This document shows positions 55,340-63,601 of a stretch of DNA of 64,000 bases, one piece after another. Location of the stretch: positions 817,501-881,500 of the forward strand of contig NZ_CP152050.1 in the NCBI RefSeq assembly GCF_038632915.1, read 5' to 3'. The stretch's first letter is position 1. Every line of letters begins with the position of its first letter. The notes under the pieces are model-generated. The model was given only the letters and a program-made list of their open reading frames with translations, searched no databases and had not been told where the DNA came from. Position numbers and translations under genes: made by a program. This stretch comes from Paenisporosarcina sp. FSL H8-0542 (GTDB lineage Bacteria > Bacillota > Bacilli > Bacillales_A > Planococcaceae).

Positions 55340-55371
55340 AAAATGCCCTGCAAATTTTTTGCGGGGCATTA
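55340..55371 (-). terminator. Terminator of yhaH
   Basis: AATGCCC-TGCAAA with TTTGCGGGGCATT, A6 to the left giving a T run on the minus strand. Confidence 0.85.
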
Positions 55372-55378
55372 TGCTTAA

Positions 55379-55762
55379 TTATGAATTGGCTGGTGAAGCA
55401 TCTTTTTGATGCTTTGTGATTGATTTTTCAAGTTCCTCCATTGCCAACTGAATTGAAGCAATTTCATTTTGAAGACTTTCCTGAATAGGTGCAGTTTCTG
55501 ACTGCCATTGTTGTACAGATTGTTTCAACTCATTAATCGTTTGCGGTACATCAGTCTTTGCCGTATTAGTTAAACCAGCTATCGATTGTTTTAAATCGCT
55601 TATTTGAAACTTAACGTCAGATAATTTCTCTTTCCAATCAGATGATGCCATTTTGACATTCGAACGTAATTCGCTACCGGATTGAGGAGTAGAGAATAAG
55701 ACCACTGCTGATCCTGCCACAAGACCTGAAACCAGACCAACAAAAAATGTAGAAGCTTTCAT
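55379..55762 (-). CDS. yhaH: YtxH-domain protein (YhaH-like)
   Basis: 127 residues. N-terminal glycine-rich hydrophobic helix (FFVGLVSGLVAGSAVVLF) with STPQSGSELR, the YtxH signature, then a long helical region of heptad-like repeats (about 40-115). General-stress-type protein of unknown mechanism. ATG behind AAGGGAGTGCCTCTATA. Same position as yhaH between hpr and trpP. Confidence 0.9.
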   Translation of the reverse strand: MKASTFFVGLVSGLVAGSAVVLFSTPQSGSELRSNVKMASSDWKEKLSDVKFQISDLKQSIAGLTNTAKTDVPQTINELKQSVQQWQSETAPIQESLQNEIASIQLAMEELEKSITKHQKDASPANS

Positions 55763-55895
55763 TATAGAGGCACTCCCTTCATATATATGTATACTATTCC
55801 TTCATTTCAATTAATTAAAACATGTCGGACAAGCCAAAACAACAAGAAATGCGAAAAGTGCCTAGAAAGCCCGATTTCCGTTGGTTGCTAGAGGA

Positions 55896-55925
55896 TAAAA
55901 AAAGGCCTGCCATGATTGGCAGACC
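55896..55925 (-). terminator. Terminator of trpP
   Basis: GG-CTGCCA TGAT TGGCAG-CC hairpin next to A7, giving a T run on the minus strand, ten bases past the trpP stop. Confidence 0.85.
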
Positions 55926-55934
55926 ATAGATTAT

Positions 55935-56459
55935 TTAGTTTGAAAAAGCGGTATCGAATTTTGAACGCTTCAACAATTGCGTTACAATCGGGAAAATAAA
56001 GAAGAATGCGATGGCATTCAACGCTACAGTTGGTAAAACAACCCCAACTACAAGACCGCCAAAAGGAACATTTACTCCGAGTACAAAAATGGCAACGGAT
56101 AGGAAAATGATGCCTGACAGAAGTGTACCAAATCCTGCAAGTGCGACCGAAACTGAAAGTTTATGTGTGAAATGTTTAAGTGCCACAACGACTGCAAAAA
56201 AGACAAATGCTGTAATAAACTTATCAATCACGTTTGGTAAAAAACCAGCTGGAAAAGTCGAAAATAATCCAGATATAACGCCAGTTGTCAGTGCGAGTAA
56301 AAATACATGTGACGCTTTTGGAAACAATAAAATCCCAATAAACATCATCGTCAACATGAAGTCAGGTTTCATTCCACCGCCGAAACCTGGAACGATTAAG
56401 TACAACGCAGCTCCTACACCGACTAATAGGGCCATTAACACTAAATTTTTTGTATTCAT
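55935..56459 (-). CDS. trpP: Tryptophan transporter
   Basis: 174 residues, five to six membrane helices, ECF-substrate-component-like. MNTKNLVLMALLVGVGAAL, GFGGGMKPDFMLTMMFIGI and TFPAGFLPNVIDKFITAF match TrpP (YhaG). Imports tryptophan. ATG at 56459; the ribosome binding site is embedded in a row of GAG/TAG triplets (56463-56490), so translation is probably blocked by TRAP when tryptophan is plentiful. A longer start at 56477 is not needed. Confidence 0.93.
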   Translation of the reverse strand: MNTKNLVLMALLVGVGAALYLIVPGFGGGMKPDFMLTMMFIGILLFPKASHVFLLALTTGVISGLFSTFPAGFLPNVIDKFITAFVFFAVVVALKHFTHKLSVSVALAGFGTLLSGIIFLSVAIFVLGVNVPFGGLVVGVVLPTVALNAIAFFFIFPIVTQLLKRSKFDTAFSN

Positions 56460-56462
56460 TTG

Positions 56463-56490
56463 CTCATCTCTCCTCAACTATTCTAAACTC
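56463..56490 (-). promoter_or_regulatory. TRAP-type triplet array over the trpP ribosome binding site
   Basis: On the mRNA strand six triplets GAG, TAG, TAG, GAG, GAG, GAG are each separated by exactly two bases and end three bases before the ATG. The fourth and fifth form the Shine-Dalgarno. This is the layout bound by the tryptophan-activated protein TRAP (MtrB) at B. subtilis trpP. Confidence 0.8.
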
Positions 56491-56576
56491 ATATTTAGGA
56501 ATCTCCTGACGTATCCTGTGATCGACAGCGAGAAACTTACTTAAGATATTACAAGGTTTGGCAGTAAAATGCAAGT

Positions 56577-57002
56577 TTACTTGTGTATGTTTGACTTAAT
56601 CAGTTCTGCATACTCAGCGAACATTTCATTGGTATATTGCTTCTCTTTTGTTTGCCAAGTTGCCTTAAATCCATCAGTTTGATCATATCTAGGTATGAAA
56701 TGAAGATGGAAGTGGAAAATGCTTTGCCCTGCAGGAGCACCATTATTATTCAGCAAATTCAAGCCGGCTGGCTGAAAAGAAGCTTTGATTGATTCAGCGA
56801 TTTTTGGCGCAACAGAAAATAATTGTCCAGCTTCTTCTGATGACATGTCATAAACATTTTCATGGTGTTTTTTGGGAATTAATAGCGTATGCCCTTTTGT
56901 CAGTGGCATAATATCCATAAAGGCTAACACATGCTCGTCTTCATATACTTTTGTACTTGGAATTGAACCGTCTACAATTTTGCAAAATAGACACTCACTC
57001 AT
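56577..57002 (-). CDS. hit: HIT-family nucleotide hydrolase
   Basis: 141 residues. Zinc-type Cys4/Cys7 at the N-terminus (CLFCKIV) and the histidine triad HFHLHF (His97, 99, 101). Hydrolyses AMP-linked nucleotides such as AMP-lysine or diadenosine polyphosphates. Divergent from ecsA by about 115 bases, as in B. subtilis. Confidence 0.95.
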   Translation of the reverse strand: MSECLFCKIVDGSIPSTKVYEDEHVLAFMDIMPLTKGHTLLIPKKHHENVYDMSSEEAGQLFSVAPKIAESIKASFQPAGLNLLNNNGAPAGQSIFHFHLHFIPRYDQTDGFKATWQTKEKQYTNEMFAEYAELIKSNIHK

Positions 57003-57116
57003 TTTGGGTCACGTCCTTTCAAGATATGGTCATAAGTTTATCATACAAAGAAGTGGCAAGTGAAAAGCCATACAGCAAATTTTTTGATAAGATAAAGAAT
57101 AAAAGGGGTGTATCTG

Positions 57117-57857
57117 ATGAACGTATTGGAAGTAAACGCAGTAACAGGTGGCTATACACGGAAACCAGTCATTCATGATTTATCCTTTTCCATTGCCCCC
57201 GGTGAATTAGTGGGCTTAATAGGATTGAACGGGGCAGGGAAAAGTACAACCATTAAGCACATAATTGGGTTGATGAATCCAAAAGATGGAGAAATTCGAC
57301 TAAACGAAGTGACAATGAAGGAAAATATGGACGTCTATCGTTCATCGTTTTCATATATCCCGGAAACTCCCGTTTTGTATGACGAACTAACATTAAAAGA
57401 ACATTTGGAACTGACTGCGATGGCCTATGGGTTAGATGAAGCAACTTTGGCAGCGCGTTCAGAAGTATTGTTGAAAGAATTCCGCATGGAAAAACGGTTA
57501 AATTGGTTTCCATCACATTTTTCAAAAGGAATGCGACAAAAAGTCATGATTATGTGTGCCTTTTTAGTAAATCCTTCATTATATATTATCGATGAGCCTT
57601 TCGTTGGACTCGATCCACTGGGCATTCAATCTTTACTGGATCAAATGAATGAAAAAAAACAAACTGGCGCATCTGTCCTCATGTCTACGCATATTTTATC
57701 GACAGCTGAACGCTACTGCGATCGTATTTTGTTATTGCACAACGGTCGCATTCGTGCGCAAGGGACGATGAATGATTTACGGGCAGCGTTCAATATGCCA
57801 CTTGCTACTCTTGATGATTTGTACATCGCAATGACGAAGGAGCAAGACCATGAATAA
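57117..57857 (+). CDS. ecsA: ABC transporter ATPase EcsA
   Basis: 246 residues. Walker A GLNGAGKSTT (36-45), signature FSKGMRQKVMI, Walker B LYIIDEPFVGLDP and H-loop STHILS. EcsAB affects protein secretion, biofilm, and site-2 protease RasP function. ATG at 57117 behind AAAAGGGGTG; GTG at 57108 would overlap that site. Overlaps ecsB by eight bases. Confidence 0.95.
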   Translation: MNVLEVNAVTGGYTRKPVIHDLSFSIAPGELVGLIGLNGAGKSTTIKHIIGLMNPKDGEIRLNEVTMKENMDVYRSSFSYIPETPVLYDELTLKEHLELTAMAYGLDEATLAARSEVLLKEFRMEKRLNWFPSHFSKGMRQKVMIMCAFLVNPSLYIIDEPFVGLDPLGIQSLLDQMNEKKQTGASVLMSTHILSTAERYCDRILLLHNGRIRAQGTMNDLRAAFNMPLATLDDLYIAMTKEQDHE

Positions 57858-59040
57858 CCTGCATGATGTATGGCGAATACGGTTTATTCATTATATAAAT
57901 GAACTACAGAAATACATGAAATATGTATTTACAGGACATCTAGCAATTGTCTTTGTGTTTGTCCTTGGAGCGGGTGGTTATCAATATAGTGAATGGTTGA
58001 AGTCTGCACCAACTGATTTTCCGGCTACATGGCTAGTATCTATTGTAATCGGACTATTATTGGCATATAGTCCGCCTACCACATTGATTCGTGAACCGGA
58101 CCAGGTATATTTATTGCCTTTGGAATCAAAGTTAATGTCATATATGAAGAAAGCGTTAGCTTGGTCATTTTGGTCTCAGATATTTCTAGTCTTACTGCCA
58201 TTAGTTGTTGCCATTCCTTTACTTACACAAGTAGGACAAGTCAAACCAATGACGATTGGTATGGTTCTTATCACCATTGTATTGTTGAAATTTTGGAATG
58301 GCCAAATTGAGTTTGCCTTCCAGTGGGCTAATTCAGGCAAGAGAATCTGGGGAGATCGTTCTATACGTGCCTTAATTTCTATATCTACAATCATAGCCAC
58401 TTTCACACTGGTTCCCTTTTATTTGGTGCTATTGATTTTCCCAATTGGTTTTTATAGTCTTTGGATTAAGCAGGTTAAGGGACAACCATTCCCGTATGAG
58501 CACTTTGTGAAAATGGAACAAAATCGTATGTTGCGTTTTTATAGATTTGCTAATTATTTCACGGATGTTCCTCATGTACGGGGAAGCATTCACCGTCGTC
58601 CCTGGATGGATGTCATGTATCGATTGATTCCATTCCAAGAGGGAAACGCACAAAATTACTTAGTGTTTCGTACTTTTGTTCGTACAGATGATACTTTCTA
58701 CTTATGGCTTCGCTTAACTGCACTTTCTGCAATAGGTGCGGCATTTATTGGCATTCCTGTTGTTGTAATGATTTTTGTAGGAGCTTTGGCATTTGCTTCT
58801 GCTATTCAAATCAAACAAGCCCTATCGTCATCAAGTGAATTCCGAATGGATATGCTTTATCCTTTGGACGAAAGTGCGCGGAAGAAAGCGGTGTTGAAAT
58901 TAGTAAGAGTTGTACAAGTTTTGCAAGCAATAATCGTACTGATTGCTGTGCTTCTTACTGGCGTAGAGCAAGGAATTTTATATGCTTTGCCTCTAATTGT
59001 CGTAGTAGTTAGTGAGATTACCTTAAGGATGAGTAAATAG
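57850..59040 (+). CDS. ecsB: ABC transporter permease EcsB
   Basis: 396 residues, about eight hydrophobic helices in pairs with a central soluble stretch (HFVKMEQNRMLRFYRFANYFTDVPHVRG). Length and motifs match EcsB. Translationally coupled to ecsA. ecsC, the next gene in B. subtilis, is missing here. Confidence 0.94.
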   Translation: MNNLHDVWRIRFIHYINELQKYMKYVFTGHLAIVFVFVLGAGGYQYSEWLKSAPTDFPATWLVSIVIGLLLAYSPPTTLIREPDQVYLLPLESKLMSYMKKALAWSFWSQIFLVLLPLVVAIPLLTQVGQVKPMTIGMVLITIVLLKFWNGQIEFAFQWANSGKRIWGDRSIRALISISTIIATFTLVPFYLVLLIFPIGFYSLWIKQVKGQPFPYEHFVKMEQNRMLRFYRFANYFTDVPHVRGSIHRRPWMDVMYRLIPFQEGNAQNYLVFRTFVRTDDTFYLWLRLTALSAIGAAFIGIPVVVMIFVGALAFASAIQIKQALSSSSEFRMDMLYPLDESARKKAVLKLVRVVQVLQAIIVLIAVLLTGVEQGILYALPLIVVVVSEITLRMSK

Positions 59041-59046
59041 GGAATT

Positions 59047-59093
59047 TAAAAAGGTCTCATAACCCCCATTACATGGGGGTTATGAGACCTTTT
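59047..59093. terminator. Bidirectional terminator after ecsB
   Basis: AAAAAGGTCTCATAACCCCC and its exact complement around loop ATTACAT, with A and T runs. A very strong stem of about 20 bp between convergent genes. Confidence 0.95.
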
Positions 59094-59124
59094 TCTAATA
59101 CATTTGGTAATAGAAATTACTTTT

Positions 59125-59733
59125 TCAGAAGGGCAGTAATTTTTCGAGTGGACCATCTGGCTGAATGATATTTTGAATGTCAAGAATCGGAATAGGGAAG
59201 TATGGGAAGCCCCAGACGTAAGCGGTGATTTCGTATTGCTGGAAGTAAATGACCAGTGAATGGTCAGCAAAGTAGAAATCTTGATCTGGCCTGATTTTTG
59301 TGAATGGTTCAAGCAATTGAATATCCCAATCTTTGATTTTCTGTCCAATGATTTTCGATAAAACTGTGACGTAATCACTATCTGGTTTAAATAAATCTTT
59401 TAATTCATACTGTCTTCCTGTAGTTACATCAAACGACAGTGCTTTGACTATGGTATTGCCGTGAGCGCCACCGGTAAACCCATAAACGGTTAATGTCAGA
59501 CTTAAAATATTTCGTTCGTTTGTCTTGATTTCAAATTGTCCGACCATTTCCTGTAGAAATGGCTCATGAAATCCAAGTTCGACCATAGTGTTATTCATTG
59601 TTGAAACAATGACGGAATTGATTTTCATTTCCGCTTGTCGATTGGCGAGACCAATTACAAAAGGATAGTATACGTTAACTTTAGGTGTTTGCTTTTGAAG
59701 AACTTTGTGAGCTATGGTAACAGGTAAATCCAT
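59125..59733 (-). CDS. DUF3298/DUF4163 (RsiV-like) domain protein
   Basis: 202 residues, no signal peptide. DUF4163-like first half (YYPFVIGLANRQAEMKINSVI) and DUF3298 second half with YGFTGGAHGNTIVKALSFDV, the fold of the RsiV lysozyme-sensing domain. Without a membrane anchor here it may be cytosolic or exported otherwise. ATG behind GAAAGGATGAACGA. Possible operon with the upstream 130-residue gene. Confidence 0.85.
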   Translation of the reverse strand: MDLPVTIAHKVLQKQTPKVNVYYPFVIGLANRQAEMKINSVIVSTMNNTMVELGFHEPFLQEMVGQFEIKTNERNILSLTLTVYGFTGGAHGNTIVKALSFDVTTGRQYELKDLFKPDSDYVTVLSKIIGQKIKDWDIQLLEPFTKIRPDQDFYFADHSLVIYFQQYEITAYVWGFPYFPIPILDIQNIIQPDGPLEKLLPF

Positions 59734-59757
59734 TCGTTCATCCTTTCTAAAACATGT

Positions 59758-60150
59758 CTAATCTTTATCCTCTATAACCGTTACCTCAAAAGTTCCAAGA
59801 CCCATCGAAGTGGAAAGTTTGTTGGTAAGATCCTGTATGTAGTTTTCTGCTTTTCTTTGACTCGTATCGATTCCATGCAAAATGATCGTTAATTCCTTTT
59901 TATCCATACTGAAAATCGTGTACGCAATGCTTCCAGTAGGTTTATATCCTTCATTTTTTAAGGATGTAATAAGTTGTTGCTGAAAGTTCGTCTCGGTCAA
60001 TTTACTGGTGACGGCTTCAACTTCTTTCACATCTCGCAAATAAAGGTCCTGATCCGATTCGCTAGTCAAAGACGATAGAATTATAATCACGACTACCAGA
60101 CTGATAAATAAGAAACCTAGCAACATTACTCCTTTTTTTGACCTTCTCAT
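59758..60150 (-). CDS. Membrane-anchored protein, unknown function
   Basis: 130 residues: basic N-terminus (MRRSKKG), one membrane helix (VMLLGFLFISLVVVIIILSS), then an extracytoplasmic alpha/beta domain (KLTETNFQQQLITSLKNEGY and so on). ATG at 60150 behind TTGGAGGTTGCG. The DUF3298 gene begins 25 bases downstream, so both may act together on the cell surface (inference). Confidence 0.75.
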   Translation of the reverse strand: MRRSKKGVMLLGFLFISLVVVIIILSSLTSESDQDLYLRDVKEVEAVTSKLTETNFQQQLITSLKNEGYKPTGSIAYTIFSMDKKELTIILHGIDTSQRKAENYIQDLTNKLSTSMGLGTFEVTVIEDKD

Positions 60151-60273
60151 CGCAACCTCCAATTAGACATGGTTTTAAAATCATATGCCTAATCCTTTTA
60201 ATTATTCGAGGTTTGGCATGAAAGCATGAACCGGGAATAAATAAAAGCTACTTCTTATAAGAACTAGCTTGAT

Positions 60274-60349
60274 GAGGAGGCTTGCCTGTTCATCCGCATA
60301 AGGGGCACAGATTCCTTCATTTTTATAATATCAACCCTGAAAGTTAACT
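60274..60349. repeat. Dispersed repeat C, copy 2
   Basis: GAGGAGGCTTGC, GGGGCACAGATTCCTTC, CCCTGAAAGTTAAC, parallel to 52252-52325. Lies between the terminator of yhaA and the 130-residue gene; no ORF. Confidence 0.7.
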
Positions 60350-60357
60350 GAGCCATT

Positions 60358-60398
60358 CAAAAAAAGAACCCGACACCATGATATTGATGTCGGATTCT
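60358..60398 (-). terminator. Terminator of yhaA
   Basis: CCGACA...TGTCGG hairpin extended by GAA/TTC, with A7 on the left giving a T run on the minus strand. Confidence 0.85.
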
Positions 60399-60401
60399 CA
60401 T

Positions 60402-61574
60402 TTATTTTACGTCTTGATAATCTACGACTGCTGCACCTAATGTTTTTGCCGCAATCAACATGGCACTTTCATCAAAATCAAATTTGGGATGATGATGTGG
60501 GAACATTTCTCCTTGCGGTTGCGCCCCGGTAAAGAAGAATGTACCTGGTACTTTTTCCAAATAGTAACCAAAATCTTCACCGCCCATATGTTGTTCAGTT
60601 TCACGGACTTCACTGACACCTGGCACATGTTCAGCCAGTTCTTTCAAAAATTGAGTTTCAGCAACATGGTTAACGACAGCGTTGTAACCACGCTCATATG
60701 AAAATTCGTATGTGCAATCATTCGAATGGCATGTTCCTTGAATGACACGTTCCATTTCTTTTTCAATAAGATCACGGACTTCAGGATTGAATGTACGGAC
60801 TGTTCCAATTAACTTCGCTGAATCCGCAATGACATTGAATGCATTCTCGGCTACAAAAGAACCCACAGATAATACGGCCGATTCCACTGGACTCACTCGA
60901 CGAGAGACGATTTGTTGCAGGTTAGTAACTAGTTGAGCACCGATTACAACTGAATCTTTTGTTTGGTGGGGGCTGGCTCCGTGTCCTCCGCGACCTTGAA
61001 TTGTAATTTCGAATCGGTCAGCTGCGGCCATGACCGGTCCGACTCTGTATTCAATTGTTCCTGCAGGAGTCAGTGACCACAAATGTGTACCAAAAATGGC
61101 ATCTACACCCTCTAAACAGCCTGCCTCAATCATTGGTTTCGCTCCACCAGGCGCATACTCTTCCGCATGTTGATGAATGAGTACGTATTCTCCGGAAAGT
61201 TGTTCGCGCATTTGATGCAATGTTTTTCCAAGAACTAATAAAGTAGCGGTATGACCATCGTGACCGCAAGCATGCATAACGCCAGGAACCGTCGATTTAT
61301 ACGAGACATCTTTCTCGTCCTGAATTGGCAATGCATCGAAGTCCGCACGCAGGGCAACAGTTTTACCTGGCAAAGCACCTTTGACTCGTGCAACTACACC
61401 ATTTCCGCCAACATTTGCTGTGAACTCAATACCTAAATCTGCATAGTAATCTTGAATGTATTTTGCTGTATTTGTCTCTTGAAATGAAACTTCAGGATGC
61501 ATATGTAAATATCTGCGGATGACTAACATTTCCTCAAATGCCGCATCTAGTTTTTCAAATAATTGATTCTTCAC
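60402..61574 (-). CDS. yhaA: M20-family amidohydrolase (YhaA-like)
   Basis: 390 residues, two-domain zinc peptidase of the M20D type. HACGHDGHTA, HQHAEEYAPGG and MGGEDFGYY carry the metal ligands and catalytic acid; the lid domain lies at about 185-295. Hydrolyses N-acyl amino acids or related amides. ATG behind AAGGAGATTTTTTTG. Position after ecsAB agrees with yhaA of B. subtilis. Confidence 0.93.
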   Translation of the reverse strand: MKNQLFEKLDAAFEEMLVIRRYLHMHPEVSFQETNTAKYIQDYYADLGIEFTANVGGNGVVARVKGALPGKTVALRADFDALPIQDEKDVSYKSTVPGVMHACGHDGHTATLLVLGKTLHQMREQLSGEYVLIHQHAEEYAPGGAKPMIEAGCLEGVDAIFGTHLWSLTPAGTIEYRVGPVMAAADRFEITIQGRGGHGASPHQTKDSVVIGAQLVTNLQQIVSRRVSPVESAVLSVGSFVAENAFNVIADSAKLIGTVRTFNPEVRDLIEKEMERVIQGTCHSNDCTYEFSYERGYNAVVNHVAETQFLKELAEHVPGVSEVRETEQHMGGEDFGYYLEKVPGTFFFTGAQPQGEMFPHHHPKFDFDESAMLIAAKTLGAAVVDYQDVK

Positions 61575-61783
61575 AAAAAAATCTCCTTTCGACTGTCGAA
61601 ATAGTTTGAATGTTTGTTATTATATCATTGAGGGAACATCAGAACAATTGAAGTTTAATAAATTAACCAAACAAAGCAAATTCCGTCTTAAGGCGGAGAA
61701 CACATCCCACTAGCGAGAGAAGTATTCGCAAAAGATTTAGTTAGAATAAAGGGTATAAGAAATTTTAGATTGGTGGTAAAAAC

Positions 61784-62512
61784 ATGAAAAGGCCATTATT
61801 GTCCACGTTTTTTTTTATTGGGATGGGTGCGATTTTACTTAGTTTGAATTTAGGTGTATTTAACTTACAAGAGACTCCCTGGACAACTTTTATTATTCCA
61901 GGAATCCTTATTGTGCTTGGATTGATTGCTCTGGATAGTTATATCAAAAAAGATCGCCAAGGTATTTCCTTAGTTTGGGGACTGTTTGCCGCTTTGTACG
62001 GAATTCTTATTACATTGGGAATACTGGATTATTTTGAATTTGCATATAGAGACTGGTTGAAATTATGGCCGATTTTATTTGTTGCTATAGGTGTACATCA
62101 ACTATTCAAACGGCCTTTACAAGAGAAAAAGAAGAAAATCATTACAATTAATACATCAAAAAATAGTGAAAAGAAATCTTTTCACAGTCCTGATTGGGAA
62201 TTAGGGCCTCTACAATTAACAAAAAATGTGGCTGAATATTTTTTTGACTTTTCAAAGGCAATTATTCCGCCTGGCGAGACTCCGATACAATTAACTGGTT
62301 TTGTAGGAGAAATCCATATGTTAATCCCTGAACATATCGGTGCTCATATTACGATTAAAGCGAATGTAGGTGAAGTTGAATTATTCGACCAACTGGATAA
62401 AGGACTTGGTTCAGACCTCGTTTATGAAACACCAAACTTTGAAACTTCAGAAAAACGTCTGAGAATATTCATTAAGTACAATGTCGTCGATGTTAAAATT
62501 CATGGCGTCTAG
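61784..62512 (+). CDS. liaF: LiaF-like membrane protein
   Basis: 242 residues. Four hydrophobic helices in the first 110 residues, then a soluble beta-rich domain (DUF2154/LiaF C-terminal: VGEIHMLIPEHIGAHITIKANVGEVELFD). In Bacillus LiaF inhibits the LiaSR envelope-stress system. ATG behind GATTGGTGGTAAAAAC. A near-palindrome TCCGTCTTAAGGCGGA (61682-61697) lies about 100 bases upstream and may be part of the promoter control. Followed by liaS after 15 bases. Confidence 0.9.
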   Translation: MKRPLLSTFFFIGMGAILLSLNLGVFNLQETPWTTFIIPGILIVLGLIALDSYIKKDRQGISLVWGLFAALYGILITLGILDYFEFAYRDWLKLWPILFVAIGVHQLFKRPLQEKKKKIITINTSKNSEKKSFHSPDWELGPLQLTKNVAEYFFDFSKAIIPPGETPIQLTGFVGEIHMLIPEHIGAHITIKANVGEVELFDQLDKGLGSDLVYETPNFETSEKRLRIFIKYNVVDVKIHGV

Positions 62513-62527
62513 GAAGGAAGAGTAGGA

Positions 62528-63601
62528 ATGAAGTCATTTCATGTTGAATCAATTAAACAAGGCTGGCGGCTTGCACGTGATGTCTCCATTTTCCTATTCG
62601 CCATTCTTCAACTATATGTTTATTTCATTCCGTACCCATTTATTACTATAAAAGGTTCTATTGTAGTGCCTATCATCGTTTTTATAGTAATCGCTACGTA
62701 CGAAATGATCCGGGGATATCGAAGGGACAATCATTTATCAAGTCGCCACCGCGATCTACTGGCCGGTTTTGGCATGTTGCAAAACGGCAAATACCGTACC
62801 CGTCTTCCCGTTCAAGGAAATGACGAGCTTGGGTTGCTCGAAGAAGGTTTTAATGAGTTGGCAGAACAAATGAATGTCCAATTAAGAACTTTACAACGTC
62901 TAGTGGATCAGAATGTCATGATGATCAAACAAGCTGAACAAGCTGCAATGACGGAAGAACGTCAAAAAATTGCACGTGAATTGCATGATGCTGTCAGTCA
63001 GCAATTGTTTGCCTTATCGATGCTGTCCTCTGCTGCAGAGAGAACAGTTCTACAAAATCCTGAAAGAGCTGTATCCATTATTCAGCAAATATCTGTTCTA
63101 TCCGTTAAAACCCTCAATGAAATGCGAGCTCTATTGCTTCATTTAAGACCAATGGATTTACAAAATAAAACCCTCTTTGTGGCACTTTCAGAGTTACTCG
63201 AAGAGTTGGAGACGAGGACTGATGTTAAATTCGACCTTAAATTCCCAGAAGAGTCCTGCTTGTCTCAAGGAAGTGAAGAGCATGTGTACAGAATTGTGCA
63301 GGAAGTGCTTGCCAATTGTCTTCGTCATGCAGAAGCCACACATGTAAAAATTTTAGCGGAACTCAGTAGTTCACAATTTGTATTGACTATCAGAGACGAC
63401 GGAAGAGGGTTTGATTCGGCAAAGAAGAAGCAAACATCATATGGATTGATGACGATACGAGAACGCTGTGAAGAAGTAGGCGGCACTGCCCGTTTGCACT
63501 CAAAAGAAGGGGAAGGAACGGAGTGGCTTTTCCAGATTCCTTGCCAACCTTTAAAAGGAGGTATGCGTGATGAAACCGATTCGAATTGGCATAACGGATG
63601 A
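62528..63601 (+). CDS. liaS: LiaS/VraS-type sensor histidine kinase
   Basis: 357 residues. Two N-terminal membrane helices with a very short outer loop (intramembrane-sensing type), HAMP (about 75-130), HisKA_3 with QKIARELHDAVSQQLFAL (His153), HATPase_c with RIVQEVLANCLRHAEA, DDGRGF and GLMTIRERC. Senses cell-wall damage. ATG behind GGAAGGAAGAGTAGGA. Overlaps liaR by 32 bases. Confidence 0.93.
   Translation: MKSFHVESIKQGWRLARDVSIFLFAILQLYVYFIPYPFITIKGSIVVPIIVFIVIATYEMIRGYRRDNHLSSRHRDLLAGFGMLQNGKYRTRLPVQGNDELGLLEEGFNELAEQMNVQLRTLQRLVDQNVMMIKQAEQAAMTEERQKIARELHDAVSQQLFALSMLSSAAERTVLQNPERAVSIIQQISVLSVKTLNEMRALLLHLRPMDLQNKTLFVALSELLEELETRTDVKFDLKFPEESCLSQGSEEHVYRIVQEVLANCLRHAEATHVKILAELSSSQFVLTIRDDGRGFDSAKKKQTSYGLMTIRERCEEVGGTARLHSKEGEGTEWLFQIPCQPLKGGMRDETDSNWHNG

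Noticed and set aside
56011..56544. 177-codon plus-strand ORF opposite trpP
   Set aside because: Shadow of trpP, with low-complexity Thr/Lys/Pro translation and no start signal.
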